Positions 7,577-17,081 of a stretch of DNA of 64,000 nt are shown here, in pieces. The stretch lies in assembly GCA_964621525.1 (NCBI GenBank), contig CAZUMS010000009.1, forward strand, positions 41,732 through 105,731. The letters are read 5' to 3'. This stretch comes from CAZMGV01 sp964621525 [NCBI: uncultured bacterium] (GTDB taxonomy: Bacteria; JAGRBM01). Within the stretch, counting starts at the first letter, position 1. The number at the start of each line of letters is the position of its first letter. The translations under genes and the position numbers were made by a program. Under the pieces are notes generated by a model, which saw only the letters and a list, made by a program, of their open reading frames with translations, had not been told where the DNA came from and did not search any database.

Positions 7577-8613
7577 GGCGCGGGCAGTTCTGGATTCTGG
7601 CGGGCCTTGCGGCCGCCTTTCTCGCCGCCTGTGCAGGCGCGATGATGGGCCCGTCGGAAATCCCGCCCGGGCATATCTTCGGCATGGTTCTGAAGGCGCT
7701 CGGTCTCAGCGGCTCCGGCGGAGACGTCGCGTGGAAGGCCTGGCAGGAGACCGTGGTGATGGATGTCCGGCTCCCCCGGACCGTGCTGGGGCTGCTCGTG
7801 GGCGGCGGGCTCGCCATGTCGGGGGCGGCCATGCAGGGGTTCTTCCGGAATCCGCTCGCCGAGCCCGGTATCGTGGGCGTTTCGTCGGGGGCGGCTTTCG
7901 GCGGGGTTGCCGCGATCTACCTCGGCCTCTCGGCCCAGTCGCCGTGGCTGCTTCCGTGCTTCACGTTCCTGGGCGGAATGGCGGCGACCTGGACCGTCTA
8001 CGCCGTGACGGCGCGGCAGGGCCGGATGGAACCGGGCACGCTGCTCCTCGCCGGGGTGGCTCTCAGCGTCCTGTTCGTCGCCCTGACGTCGTTCGTCATT
8101 TCCGCCTCGCTGGCCAACTGGCAGGTGGCGTCCGAGATCCTGAACTGGACCATGGGCGGCCTCGCCGGGCGCGGCTGGGACCACGTGAAGCTCGCCGCCC
8201 CGGTGGTGCTCGCGGGTTCGGCGGCGATCCTCGTGCATGCGCGGGACCTCGATGCCCTCGTCCTCGGCGAATCGCAGGCGCTCTCGGTGGGCGTCGATGT
8301 GCCCGCCGTGCGGCGGAACCTGATCGCCGCCACCGCCGCCGTGACCGGAGCGACCGTCGCTGTCGCGGGGCCCATCGGGTTCGTGGGGCTCGTGGTTCCC
8401 CACGTCCTGCGGCTTCTCCTCGGGCCCGGCCATCGGTGGCTGCTCCCCGCCTCGGGGCTGTTCGGTGCGGCGTTCCTCGTGAGCGCGGACCTGGGCTGCC
8501 GGATCATCGCCCGCCCCGAGGAAACCCAGCTCGGCATCGTCACGGCGCTCACGGGCGCGCCGCTGTTCGTTTACCTGCTGCTCCGCAAGCGGAGCCCGTT
8601 CCGCCAGGACTGA
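7573..8613 (+). CDS. btuC: BtuC/FecCD-family ABC importer permease
   Basis: Very hydrophobic protein of 346 aa with about ten membrane helices. FecCD-family signatures are clear: RLPRTVLGLLVGGGLAMSGAAMQGFFRNPLAEPGIVGVSSGA near the N-terminus and GPIGFVGLVVPHVLRLLLGPGHR, the coupling region that contacts the ATPase. ATG at 7573 overlaps the btuF stop. The frame continues upstream inside btuF, but that part is not protein-like. It is the membrane channel of the B12 importer, regulated with the operon by the upstream riboswitch. Confidence 0.88.
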   Translation: MRRGQFWILAGLAAAFLAACAGAMMGPSEIPPGHIFGMVLKALGLSGSGGDVAWKAWQETVVMDVRLPRTVLGLLVGGGLAMSGAAMQGFFRNPLAEPGIVGVSSGAAFGGVAAIYLGLSAQSPWLLPCFTFLGGMAATWTVYAVTARQGRMEPGTLLLAGVALSVLFVALTSFVISASLANWQVASEILNWTMGGLAGRGWDHVKLAAPVVLAGSAAILVHARDLDALVLGESQALSVGVDVPAVRRNLIAATAAVTGATVAVAGPIGFVGLVVPHVLRLLLGPGHRWLLPASGLFGAAFLVSADLGCRIIARPEETQLGIVTALTGAPLFVYLLLRKRSPFRQD

Positions 8614-8629
8614 AGGGGAAAGGACCGGG

Positions 8630-9433
8630 ATGAACCTGCTCGATTTCGACGGCGTGTCGTTCGCCTACCCCGGCCGCCCGGTGCTGAAGGACGTGAGCTT
8701 CGGCGTGGGGCCGGGGGAGATCGTCGGTCTCGCGGGCCCCAACGGCAGCGGCAAGTCGACGCTGCTGCTTCTCGGCATCGGCGCCCTGAAGGCGAATGGC
8801 GGCACCGTCCGGCTCGGCGGGGCTCCGGTGGCGGCGCTGGACCGCCGCGAGATCGCCCGGCGCGCCGCGTATGTCCCGCAGGAAGTGTCCGTTCCGTTCT
8901 CGTTCTCCGTACGGGAGATCGTGGAGATGGGCCGCTTTCCCCATCTCGGCCGGTTCCAGCCGGAAGGCGCCGCCGACGTGGAGGCCGTCCGGCGGGCGCT
9001 TGAAGCGACGGAGACGGCTGGGCTTGCGGAGCGGCCCGTGAACGAGCTTTCGGGCGGCGAGCGCCAGCGGGTGTTTCTCGCCAGGGCCATGGCGCAGGAG
9101 CCCGCGCTCTACGTGCTGGACGAGCCGACCGCGAACCTCGATCTCGTGCACCAGCTCGAGGCGATGCTGCTGGTCCGCTGGCTGGCCGCGCAGGGCAAGG
9201 GCGTCATCGTCGCCCTGCACGACCTTTCGCTGGCCTCCCGGTTCTGCCACCGGATCGTCCTGCTTTCGGAGGGCACGGTCGCCGCACAGGGGCGTCCGGC
9301 GGAGGTCGTCACGGAAGAAAACCTCGCCCGCCATTTCGGCATCCGGGCGAAGGTATCGGAGGGCGAAGCAAGCGAGGGGCTTCGCATCGTGCCGGTGGAG
9401 CCGGTCGCGAAGGGCCGGATCCCGTCAGCCTAG
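8630..9433 (+). CDS. btuD: ABC importer ATP-binding protein, cobalamin/iron-complex type
   Basis: ATPase of 267 aa. Walker A GPNGSGKST is at residues 36-44, Q-loop YVPQE near 85, signature LSGGERQR near 142, Walker B LYVLDEPT and the ANLDLVHQ D-loop, switch His in ALHDLS. It belongs to the FecE/BtuD/HmuV class and follows btuC by 16 nt. Its last nine bases overlap the end of the convergent HD-domain gene. It powers uptake of corrinoid through BtuC. Confidence 0.88.
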   Translation: MNLLDFDGVSFAYPGRPVLKDVSFGVGPGEIVGLAGPNGSGKSTLLLLGIGALKANGGTVRLGGAPVAALDRREIARRAAYVPQEVSVPFSFSVREIVEMGRFPHLGRFQPEGAADVEAVRRALEATETAGLAERPVNELSGGERQRVFLARAMAQEPALYVLDEPTANLDLVHQLEAMLLVRWLAAQGKGVIVALHDLSLASRFCHRIVLLSEGTVAAQGRPAEVVTEENLARHFGIRAKVSEGEASEGLRIVPVEPVAKGRIPSA

Positions 9434-10786
9434 CCAGTCCAGTTCCTGCAGCTCGAGGTTCTCGAAGGCCGCGGTCATGGGCAGCACGACGCCCACAGGC
9501 GGATTGGAGCGGACGAACTCCGTGAGATCGACGATAAGCCCCTCATCGAGGCCGCCGTCTCCCTGCTCGATGATTTCCACCGTCGGGTGGAGGGCGCTCT
9601 CGGCGTGGGGCTCCACCACCTGGGCCAGCTCGCCCGTCGTGAGGCGCACCATGTCGTCCTTCTGGAAAAGGCCGCACATGGTGGCGAAACGGCCGAGGAG
9701 ATACGGATTGAACCGGCCGCGGCACTTCGTGAACATCCACGAGATCGCGCCGCGCATGCCGTCCCGGTTGTCGAACGGGCGGAGCGTCCGCAGGCCGTCC
9801 AGCGTGTCGGCAAGCGCCACGAGCTGGCTCGCGATCAGCGGGTAGGGCTGGGTCTTGTCCGCGGGCGGCGGCCGGTGGTGCTCGAAGGCGACGATGGCCG
9901 GCAACCGGCTCCCGCCCTGCGTGGCAAACAGGATCTTCGCCCCTTCGGCAGAATGGATGGACAGCATCTGCACTTCCTGGGGGGTCAGGGGGCCGCGCTT
10001 CGTGACCAGCGCCGGGGGCAGCACGGTCTTGCCGATGTCGTGCAGGAGCCCGGCGGTGGAGATCTCCTGGATCTCGTGCTCCGAGAGGCCGAGCGCCGCC
10101 GCCTGGCAGCCGGCGATGGTGCCGACGTTGACCGAGTGGATGTAGGAGTAGTCGTCCCGCTCGCGCATGGCGAGGAGCGTCGCCACCGGGGCATCGGAGC
10201 CCACGACCATCGACATGAGCGACTTGGCGAGGTCCATGACCGGGGCGAGATCGACGACGCCGGCCTGGGCCGCCTTGTCGAACTGCTTGCGCATGACGGC
10301 GCTGCCGGCGCGGTAGACCTCGCGGAAGCTGCCCATGCCGGCGGTCTTCATCAGCTTGAGGTGCTTGATCGAGATCGACTCGACGCCGCGTTCCTTGAGC
10401 CAGGTATTGGCGTTCACGGCGGCGACTTCGGCGGTTTCGGCCGAGAGGAACGAGAGCAGCGTCTCGATATCCGTGGGCGTGCAGCCCGGCCGGATCGAAA
10501 TGATCTCGATGTCCCGGAGCTTGAGCTGGGCGATGAACCGGATGACGTTCTGGGGCACCTTGCTGAGCGGGATTCCGCCCACGGCAAGGCCGTCGCCCAG
10601 GAGCGCCACCGTGAGCTCGCCCGAACTGGCGGCCTTGAAGTAGTTGCCGAGGTCGTTCATCAGCGCGTCGAGCGTGTTCTGCCAGACGGGGCTTCCCTTG
10701 GCGTAGAGCCGGCGGCTGTGGTTGGCGCCGGCGAGCCGCTGGGCCAGGTCGCGGGCTGTGTCCTGCTGGGTCGGGGCGAGCGCCAT
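9425..10786 (-). CDS. HD-domain (HD-GYP-like) protein
   Basis: Protein of 453 aa. The second half is an HD-GYP-type phosphohydrolase domain: H217 (YIHS), H249-D250 (AGLLHDIGK), H278 (IHSAEGAKIL) and H303-H304 (FEHH). The GYP signature is not conserved; at that place the sequence is RPPPADKTQPYP. Metal binding and phosphodiesterase activity are possible but c-di-GMP hydrolysis is not assured. The N-terminal ~200 residues have no domain I recognise. The start codon overlaps the stop of the 757-aa gene by one base, so the protein is made from the same message as the two upstream genes. Confidence 0.7.
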   Translation of the reverse strand: MALAPTQQDTARDLAQRLAGANHSRRLYAKGSPVWQNTLDALMNDLGNYFKAASSGELTVALLGDGLAVGGIPLSKVPQNVIRFIAQLKLRDIEIISIRPGCTPTDIETLLSFLSAETAEVAAVNANTWLKERGVESISIKHLKLMKTAGMGSFREVYRAGSAVMRKQFDKAAQAGVVDLAPVMDLAKSLMSMVVGSDAPVATLLAMRERDDYSYIHSVNVGTIAGCQAAALGLSEHEIQEISTAGLLHDIGKTVLPPALVTKRGPLTPQEVQMLSIHSAEGAKILFATQGGSRLPAIVAFEHHRPPPADKTQPYPLIASQLVALADTLDGLRTLRPFDNRDGMRGAISWMFTKCRGRFNPYLLGRFATMCGLFQKDDMVRLTTGELAQVVEPHAESALHPTVEIIEQGDGGLDEGLIVDLTEFVRSNPPVGVVLPMTAAFENLELQELDWLG

Positions 10787-13059
10787 CAGAGTCCGGCCTC
10801 CTTCGCGTAGCGGGCGCAGGCTTCCTTGACGCCCTTCACCTTGCTGCCAAGGCCTGCGGACAGCGCCGACCTCGCCTCGGGGGTCGCATTGGACGATAGC
10901 GCCTTGGCGACCGCCGCCCGGGCGGCTTCAATATGCGCCTTGCCGAAACCGGTGTCACGGACCAGCAGATACCACAGGGGCTGCACCGTCACCGGCGAGC
11001 GGCATTCGCCCATCACCGCGATGGCGACCGTCTGGATCTGCCGGAGTTTCTTCTCGGTATCCGGAGCGGCCGGGTCCAGATAGAGGAGCTTCAGGGAATC
11101 GGCGTCGCCGTTCTGGCTCCCGCCGGCGGCCATGAACAGCAGGTTCGCCATCTCGGGAGAGGGATAGTCGAGGAGCGCCTTCAGGGCCATTTCCTTGGCG
11201 AGCATTTCTTTGTTCCGAAGGCCCAGCCGGGCGAGCTGGACGCCCGTCTTGAGGTTGATGGCCGAGCCGATCCGCACGAGGTTGAAGACGCGCATGGGCT
11301 TGGCGCCCTGCGCCTGCACGGCGACGGCGTTCAGGCCTGCCTGATCGATCTTCCGGAAGCGGGCGAGGAGCAGCTCCCGGGTCTTTGCATCCGCGCCGGG
11401 GCTCTCGAGCGCTTCCAGCATCGCTTCGGCGAACACCGCTCCGCGGCATTCGAACGCGTTGGCGATCTGGACCGTCCGCCGGATGCCGTCCGCGCCGGAG
11501 AGGAATTCCTTGAGCTGGATGTGCAGGGCGCTGGAAGGCGTCGCCCGCTCCGACTGGCGGAGCAGGAAGGCGGCGATCTGGAGCGAGGCCTCCTTCATGC
11601 CCTGCACCTCGAGAACCTTGGCGAGGTCCGTGCCCGAGGCGAGCAGCGAATCGGGCGGGTTGGGCATTTTTCCGACGAGCCCGACCCACAGGTCCTTGAA
11701 CCGGCCCAGGATCACCTTCGGGTTCAGGGTTTCGTACACCTGCCGCACCGACGGCGGTCCGTCGGTCTGCTGGATACGCTCCTGCGCCGCCCCCACGAGC
11801 CGGTCCAGCGTGCCTCGGTAGGCGAGCTCCAGCATGCCGAGGCCGTTCGACTTCAGCGTCTTGGCCTGGATCTCCTGCCAGATGACGCCGTCGATCGAAT
11901 GGCCGGACTTCTTCACCGTCACGTCCAGCTCGGCGAGGAGCCGCTTGCGCTCGGACTCGATGGGCCGGATCTGCTGCATGAGTTCGGCGATGGCCTCGAC
12001 GGTGTCGCTGTCGGAGCCCTGGCCCTGCAGGATGGCGGTGATCGATTCGACGATCGCCTGGTCCGTGACCTGCTGGGAGAGGTGCTTCGTTCCTGCGAGC
12101 TTGGCGTTGCTCGGCATGTTGTCGGCGCGGGTCTGGGACGCCAGCTTCTTCAGCATGACGAACCGCGCGTCGGGTCTGAGGCGCGCGAGCACGTTCGCCA
12201 TCAGCTTCGCGCTCTCCACGAGGTTCGACTCGGGCGTGCCGACGCTCTGCATGTACTCCTGGTTGCCGAAGTAGGCCTTGGTGGCGAGCTCGGCGAGGTC
12301 GTCGGGGTTGAGGGCCTCGATCTTCACGTTGCCGCCGCCGCCGATGCGGGACTTCACCTTGCCGGCGGCGACGCCGCTCGACTTTCCGCCGGGGCCGCCC
12401 GGCCGCTGCATCGGGCCGCCCTTGCTCTCGTCCACGGTGCCGGCTTCGGCGTTCGCCATCATTTCGTCGAGGAAATCGCCGAGCGAGTTCGGGTCCGTGA
12501 GTCCGGCGATGTCCACGCCGATGGCGTCGCCCGCGCGCTTGCGCTTCTCCTTGATCTGGAGGACTTCCTTGAGCGCCGCCTCGACGACCGGATCGCCACC
12601 GCCGATGTCGGAGACCTCGCCGCTCTTCCCCGAGAACAGGGCCTCGAAATCGACCTCGACGGGTTCGACCCCCTGCAGGGGGAACCGTTTCAGGTGCGCC
12701 GAAAAGCCGCCCGCCGCCCGGATCTTGTCGGGGGTTTCGGCGAGAGCGAGCATGAGCTGGCCGAGGTCCTTGGGCCCTGCATTGCGGCTGAACTTGAGGG
12801 CGACGATGGACCGGGCGAAGAGATGTTCCGAGAGCTGGGCCGAGGCAGAGTCTGCAAGCGGCGGAGCCCCGGCATCATAGAGGATCTTCGTGCCGGTGGA
12901 ACCGAGCGTAAGCGACTGGATGCCGAGACAGGCCTGCTGGAGCGCCTCGTGCGACTGCTTGCGGATCTGCGTGAGGATCGGGTGCGACTCGTCGTAATAG
13001 CCGGCCGCTTTCAGCGACCGGCTGAGCGCCTTTGTGAGTGCACCGACCGCCGGATTCAT
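10786..13059 (-). CDS. Hypothetical protein, 757 aa, helical repeat-like
   Basis: I do not recognise this protein. It is almost entirely predicted-helical from its composition, with regularly spaced Leu/Ala pairs in the C-terminal half (for example QLARLGLRNKEMLAKEMALKALLDYP), suggesting HEAT-like repeats. A Gly/Pro-rich linker (GGPMQRPGGPGGKSSG) sits around residue 225. No signal peptide or membrane helix. The stop codon shares a base with the ATG of the HD-domain gene, and the start overlaps the end of the 871-aa gene by 4 nt. A scaffold or interaction role between the two putative signalling proteins is an inference from this coupling. Confidence 0.6.
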   Translation of the reverse strand: MNPAVGALTKALSRSLKAAGYYDESHPILTQIRKQSHEALQQACLGIQSLTLGSTGTKILYDAGAPPLADSASAQLSEHLFARSIVALKFSRNAGPKDLGQLMLALAETPDKIRAAGGFSAHLKRFPLQGVEPVEVDFEALFSGKSGEVSDIGGGDPVVEAALKEVLQIKEKRKRAGDAIGVDIAGLTDPNSLGDFLDEMMANAEAGTVDESKGGPMQRPGGPGGKSSGVAAGKVKSRIGGGGNVKIEALNPDDLAELATKAYFGNQEYMQSVGTPESNLVESAKLMANVLARLRPDARFVMLKKLASQTRADNMPSNAKLAGTKHLSQQVTDQAIVESITAILQGQGSDSDTVEAIAELMQQIRPIESERKRLLAELDVTVKKSGHSIDGVIWQEIQAKTLKSNGLGMLELAYRGTLDRLVGAAQERIQQTDGPPSVRQVYETLNPKVILGRFKDLWVGLVGKMPNPPDSLLASGTDLAKVLEVQGMKEASLQIAAFLLRQSERATPSSALHIQLKEFLSGADGIRRTVQIANAFECRGAVFAEAMLEALESPGADAKTRELLLARFRKIDQAGLNAVAVQAQGAKPMRVFNLVRIGSAINLKTGVQLARLGLRNKEMLAKEMALKALLDYPSPEMANLLFMAAGGSQNGDADSLKLLYLDPAAPDTEKKLRQIQTVAIAVMGECRSPVTVQPLWYLLVRDTGFGKAHIEAARAAVAKALSSNATPEARSALSAGLGSKVKGVKEACARYAKEAGL

Positions 13060-15671
13060 ACCGCTTCACGTACTCCCTTGCCGCCGCCTGCCGCCGGTCC
13101 GGACGGCTGCTGACGGACCGCCTGCACCAGATCCCGTACAAAAGGGGAATCGGGAAGCAGGATTTCCCAGACGTCGATCCCGCCTTCCTTCTCGAAGCCC
13201 TTGAACAGGGCCTTGCCCGAATAACGCAGGAGATAGACGAGCCGGCCCGTCGCCGATTCGGTCACAGTCTGGAATGTTTCGCGTCCGAATTCGAATGCCC
13301 ATCGGGCCAGAAAGGCCGGCGGGAGCTGCCGTTCCTCGATGGCGAACTGGCGGAAACTCAGCGTTCCCTGGGTCGCTTCCCGGTAGGCCGCGAGCGCCAT
13401 GCCCGAGAGGGCGCAGCCGGCGTTGTAAAACTCTGCGGAGCGGCCGATCGCTTCCGGAAGGCCCGCGCGGGTGCGGACCTGCTTCTGCACCTCGTCCAGC
13501 GTCCATCGGGCGAGTTTCTGCACGGCCTCGGTGGCGGCGGCCGCGTCGCCGCCGTCGATAGCGGCGGAGATCGCATCTCCGGCGGGAACAGGAATGTCCA
13601 TCTGGTAACTTTTCCCGGTGCTCACGAGGAAAGGAAGGGTCACGCGTGGACTCGCGCGCTCCTTGCGGAGTTTCGCCACGCGGAGGTCCCGTTCGGCCTT
13701 CAGGATTCCGGACCTGGCGGTGCCGCGGGCGGCCTCGTTCAGCCGTTCGGCGATGGTGACGGAGACGTAGCCTGCCTTCTCGTTCAGGGCCGCCTGCGAG
13801 AGGCCAAGGGCCGCCCGGCTGAGGTCCACCACCTCGGCGGCGGCGCCGAAGGCGACGTAGGCGCCGGCCTCAAGGCCTAGGCCTACGCTCTCGGCGAGCC
13901 GTTCCTCGCGGGCGGCCTCGAGCTGGCGGATCTGGTCCTCGCAGGCTTTCCGTTTCTGGCCGGAGGCGAGCCGCACCGGGTCATTGGCCGAAAGGCCGAT
14001 GAGCGAGGCGTCGATCCGGGCAATCTGCGACTGCCAGGCCCTGATCTCTTCCTCGATTTCCGGGATGACGGATGCCTTGCCGCCCAGGATGTCGGGCAGG
14101 TCCTTCTGGAGTTCTTCCTCCGCTTCTTTGAGGATCTTCCGGATGCCGAGGGCGAGCTGCACCATGGGCACGACGCTACCGCGGAAACCCACCGCGTCGC
14201 CCACGATGTTCGAGATGGCGAGGGACTTCTCGTCCCCTTTCTGGAGTTCCTGGGCCAGCCGGAAGATGGGCCCGTAGAAGAACCGCCGCAGGAAGTCGCC
14301 CATGGCGGCTTCCTTGATGCTCGCCGTGCGTTTGGTGAAATCCTTGAGATCGACGAAGAGGTGAGCTTCCTGGCGTTCCTCGGGGATCACATACAGGGGC
14401 TCGCCATCGGAATCGATCCGGTAGCAGCGTCCCTCGAGGTAGCTGCGTTCCTGCTGGTTGTCCGGTACCCATTCGACGAGGGCGCCGATGGCCTTCTTCA
14501 TTTCTTCGATCCGTTCGTCCATCGCGAGGACGACGGCCCCGGCGGCGGCGACGCGGGACCGGGCGTTCAGGTCGCCGTGGCGGCCGAGAAGTTGTGTCTG
14601 GCCCGAGGCGATCAGATCCGCCTTGTTCAGGAGATCCTCGAGCACGGTCAGCGGCTGCGGCGCGTAACCGCGCTGCTGCTTCGACCAGGCGATGAGCTGG
14701 TCCCGGCGGCGAGGGTCCTTCAGGTGCTGCTGGAGCAGGGCACCGGAGGCGGCAATCTTGCGGGCGGGATAGAGGTCCTTCTCCGTGTCCGGGCGGTAGT
14801 GCTGCATGAGAGTCAGGAGCAGGAGATCACGCACGGCCTCGGCGAGGAGCTGGAGCGAAATGGCCGCCTTGATCTCGCCGCTGGCGAGGAGCCGCCCGGC
14901 GAGCTGCTCGCGCAGCACCTCGAGGTCGGTGGTCTCGACAGCATCCGGCAGCAGCTTCTTCGCCAGCTCCACCGCCGCCGGAACCGTCCGGTAAGGATTG
15001 ACCGGGCTTTGCAGGAGGTCCGCGGGTGTGAGTCCCATGGAGAGCGTGGAGACCGTGACCGAATACTGGTAGGCGAGTTTCGCCGACAGGTGGGCATCGT
15101 CGATGGCGCCGGAGTCGAGGAGCCCCTCGACGGCGAGCTGTAGCATCACCGGGGCTATGGCCTGGCGGCCCCTGGCCGAGTGGGCCGGTCCGGCGTCCGT
15201 GGACCTGCGGACCGCTTCAGTGACGGCGAGGTGGATGAAGTAGGCCGTCTCCGCGCCGCCTTCGCCGGAGCCCACCTCGGAAAGCCCCTTGAAGTAAATG
15301 GCCCCGGTTTCGTTCGCGAACGAGTTGCCGGTCTTGGGCAGCCAGATGGAGGTGCTCACCGGGTCGATGTCGCCGTCGATCTGCGCGAACCGGATGGCCC
15401 GGCGGACCTCGTCGGGGGTCCGGGTCGCCTGACGGTCCACGACGGGAAGCCCCACGGGCGGCATGAGTTCGCGCCAGCGGGCGATGAGGGAGTCGGGGAC
15501 CGCCACCGGGATCCTCGTCTTGGCGGCCGATTCGCCCACGGCGAGCCGGAGCCGCTGGGGTACGAGCGCCAGAAACCGGCCCAGGGTGAAGTTACCCTGC
15601 CGGCAGAATTCCAGGACATTCCGGTAGAGTGACAGGCGCCACTCGATGTCGGCTGCAACCGAAGCCTGCAT
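13056..15671 (-). CDS. Large protein with class III nucleotide-cyclase-like motif, 871 aa
   Basis: The only recognisable part is in the middle: HLFVDLKDFTKRT (residues ~438-449) and SNIVGDAVGFRG (~487-498) have the spacing and key residues (first metal Asp in the F-x-D-x-x-x-F-T block; G-D-A block) of class III adenylate/guanylate cyclase homology domains. The following region (RKILKEAEEELQKDL) is coiled-coil-like. The base-specifying residues cannot be assigned, so activity is uncertain. I chose ATG at 15671; the frame is open to 15767, but those residues are low-quality. It is first in an overlapping three-gene unit with the 757-aa and HD-domain genes. Confidence 0.55.
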   Translation of the reverse strand: MQASVAADIEWRLSLYRNVLEFCRQGNFTLGRFLALVPQRLRLAVGESAAKTRIPVAVPDSLIARWRELMPPVGLPVVDRQATRTPDEVRRAIRFAQIDGDIDPVSTSIWLPKTGNSFANETGAIYFKGLSEVGSGEGGAETAYFIHLAVTEAVRRSTDAGPAHSARGRQAIAPVMLQLAVEGLLDSGAIDDAHLSAKLAYQYSVTVSTLSMGLTPADLLQSPVNPYRTVPAAVELAKKLLPDAVETTDLEVLREQLAGRLLASGEIKAAISLQLLAEAVRDLLLLTLMQHYRPDTEKDLYPARKIAASGALLQQHLKDPRRRDQLIAWSKQQRGYAPQPLTVLEDLLNKADLIASGQTQLLGRHGDLNARSRVAAAGAVVLAMDERIEEMKKAIGALVEWVPDNQQERSYLEGRCYRIDSDGEPLYVIPEERQEAHLFVDLKDFTKRTASIKEAAMGDFLRRFFYGPIFRLAQELQKGDEKSLAISNIVGDAVGFRGSVVPMVQLALGIRKILKEAEEELQKDLPDILGGKASVIPEIEEEIRAWQSQIARIDASLIGLSANDPVRLASGQKRKACEDQIRQLEAAREERLAESVGLGLEAGAYVAFGAAAEVVDLSRAALGLSQAALNEKAGYVSVTIAERLNEAARGTARSGILKAERDLRVAKLRKERASPRVTLPFLVSTGKSYQMDIPVPAGDAISAAIDGGDAAAATEAVQKLARWTLDEVQKQVRTRAGLPEAIGRSAEFYNAGCALSGMALAAYREATQGTLSFRQFAIEERQLPPAFLARWAFEFGRETFQTVTESATGRLVYLLRYSGKALFKGFEKEGGIDVWEILLPDSPFVRDLVQAVRQQPSGPAAGGGKGVREAV

Positions 15672-15994
15672 GGCCCGTCCGGACCGCCTCCGCGAAGACT
15701 TTTGGGAACCCCCGAAACCTGTTTTCCCAAGGGGTGAATTGTGGTCATCGAGGGCCCCGAGGGTCAACCGAAGTGCCGGGAATGTCAGGGGATTTCAGGG
15801 AAATTGCGTTGTGGATTGTTGCGTTCTGATACTGCGGCGGGGTTTGAGGTGGAAGTGGGCGGCGCTCGCCGCCGGAACAGGTCCGCGCGGACCGGCGAAC
15901 CCTGGTGCCGGAAAATCGGTCTGGCCGGACAGCGGCGGATTTCATACTATCCCGTTTTCCGGCGGAGCCCGGTGTCCGTGCCAGGGGAGCTTAC
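15672..15994. other. Divergent intergenic region, no gene seen
   Basis: About 320 bases between the minus-strand signalling-like operon and the plus-strand SMP-30-like gene. Promoters for both directions are expected here. On the plus strand, TACTAT at 15945-15950 is a possible -10 without a clear -35; on the minus strand nothing stood out. Open frames here lack ribosome sites and family resemblance. Confidence 0.4.
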
Positions 15995-16948
15995 ATGCGC
16001 AACACCTCAGTATACGGAGAAGCCAGACAGCTCCCTTCGCCAAAGCTGCTAAGTGTCCCCGCTCCGGGTCCGGAGGATGTGCTGGTCGACCACGACGGTT
16101 CGGTCATCACGGGCACGGACGAAGGCGGGATATTCCGGATAAAACCGGCGACCGGAGAAGCCACGCGCATTGCCCAAACGCACGGCCGGCCGCTCGGAAT
16201 CGAATTCCTGCCGGACCGGCGGCTTCTGATCTGTGACACCCGGCGGGGCCTTCTGCGGGCAGACCCCTCAACGGGCGCCGTCGAGGTGCTGGCGGACACG
16301 GTGAACGGCCGCCGGATGCGGTTCTGCAACAATGCGGCGGTGGCGGCCGACGGCACCGTCTATTTCAGCGATTCGTCGCTCAGGTTCGGATTCGACCATT
16401 TTCGCCGTGATGTTGTCGAAGCCATTCCGACGGGACGGTTGCTCCGGTACACGCCGGCCGGGAAGATCGACGTGCTGCTTGGAAAACTCTCGTTCGCCAA
16501 CGGGGTGGCGCTTCCGCCGGATGAATCGTTCGTCGTGGTCGCCGAGACGGCCGGCTGCCGGCTCATGCGGCACTGGCTCAAGGGTCCCAAAGCGGGTCAA
16601 AGCGATGTTTTCGCCGGCGATCTGCCGGGGATGCCCGACAACCTGTCCACCGGGACGGACGGGCTGCTCTGGGTGGCGCTGGTGCTGCGGAGGGACCGCC
16701 GGATCGAAGCCGTCACCAGGCTGCCGTATCCGGTCCGCAAGCTGCTGTCGCTGGTTCCAGAGTCGCTCGGCCCGGCCGTGCCGCGCAGCGTGCTGATGAT
16801 GGCGTTCGATTTCTCGGGCCGCTGCGTCCACAACTTCGAAGGAGACACGGCGGCTTTTAACCTCGTTACCAGCGTGCGGGAGCACAACGGCACGGTCTAC
16901 GCCGGCAGCATCGAGGAGAACGTGATCGCAGCCTATTCCCTTTCCTGA
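15995..16948 (+). CDS. SMP-30/gluconolactonase/strictosidine-synthase-like beta-propeller protein
   Basis: Protein of 317 aa with six-bladed propeller repeats: VDHDGSVITGTDEGGIFRI, LPDRRLLICDTRRGLLRAD, AADGTVYFSDSS (the FSDSS strand is the classic signature), FANGVALPPDESFVVVAETAGCRLMRHWL, LPGMPDNLSTGTDGLLWVAL. This is the strictosidine-synthase-like branch with the MPDN-type turn. Relatives hydrolyse lactones or phosphotriesters, or have no known enzyme activity; the substrate is unknown. ATG at 15995 follows AGGGGAGC. No signal peptide was seen with this start. Confidence 0.75.
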   Translation: MRNTSVYGEARQLPSPKLLSVPAPGPEDVLVDHDGSVITGTDEGGIFRIKPATGEATRIAQTHGRPLGIEFLPDRRLLICDTRRGLLRADPSTGAVEVLADTVNGRRMRFCNNAAVAADGTVYFSDSSLRFGFDHFRRDVVEAIPTGRLLRYTPAGKIDVLLGKLSFANGVALPPDESFVVVAETAGCRLMRHWLKGPKAGQSDVFAGDLPGMPDNLSTGTDGLLWVALVLRRDRRIEAVTRLPYPVRKLLSLVPESLGPAVPRSVLMMAFDFSGRCVHNFEGDTAAFNLVTSVREHNGTVYAGSIEENVIAAYSLS

Positions 16949-17081
16949 GGAGCGGGCCGCCCTGCCGCAGCCATTGCCCCCTCGCCATAAACGGGGAAAA
17001 TATGCCAATAAACCAGCCGATGCCGATTCTCGACAGGAGCGTCTGGGTGCTGGAACTCTTCCGGCCGCAGCATTGATTCCC

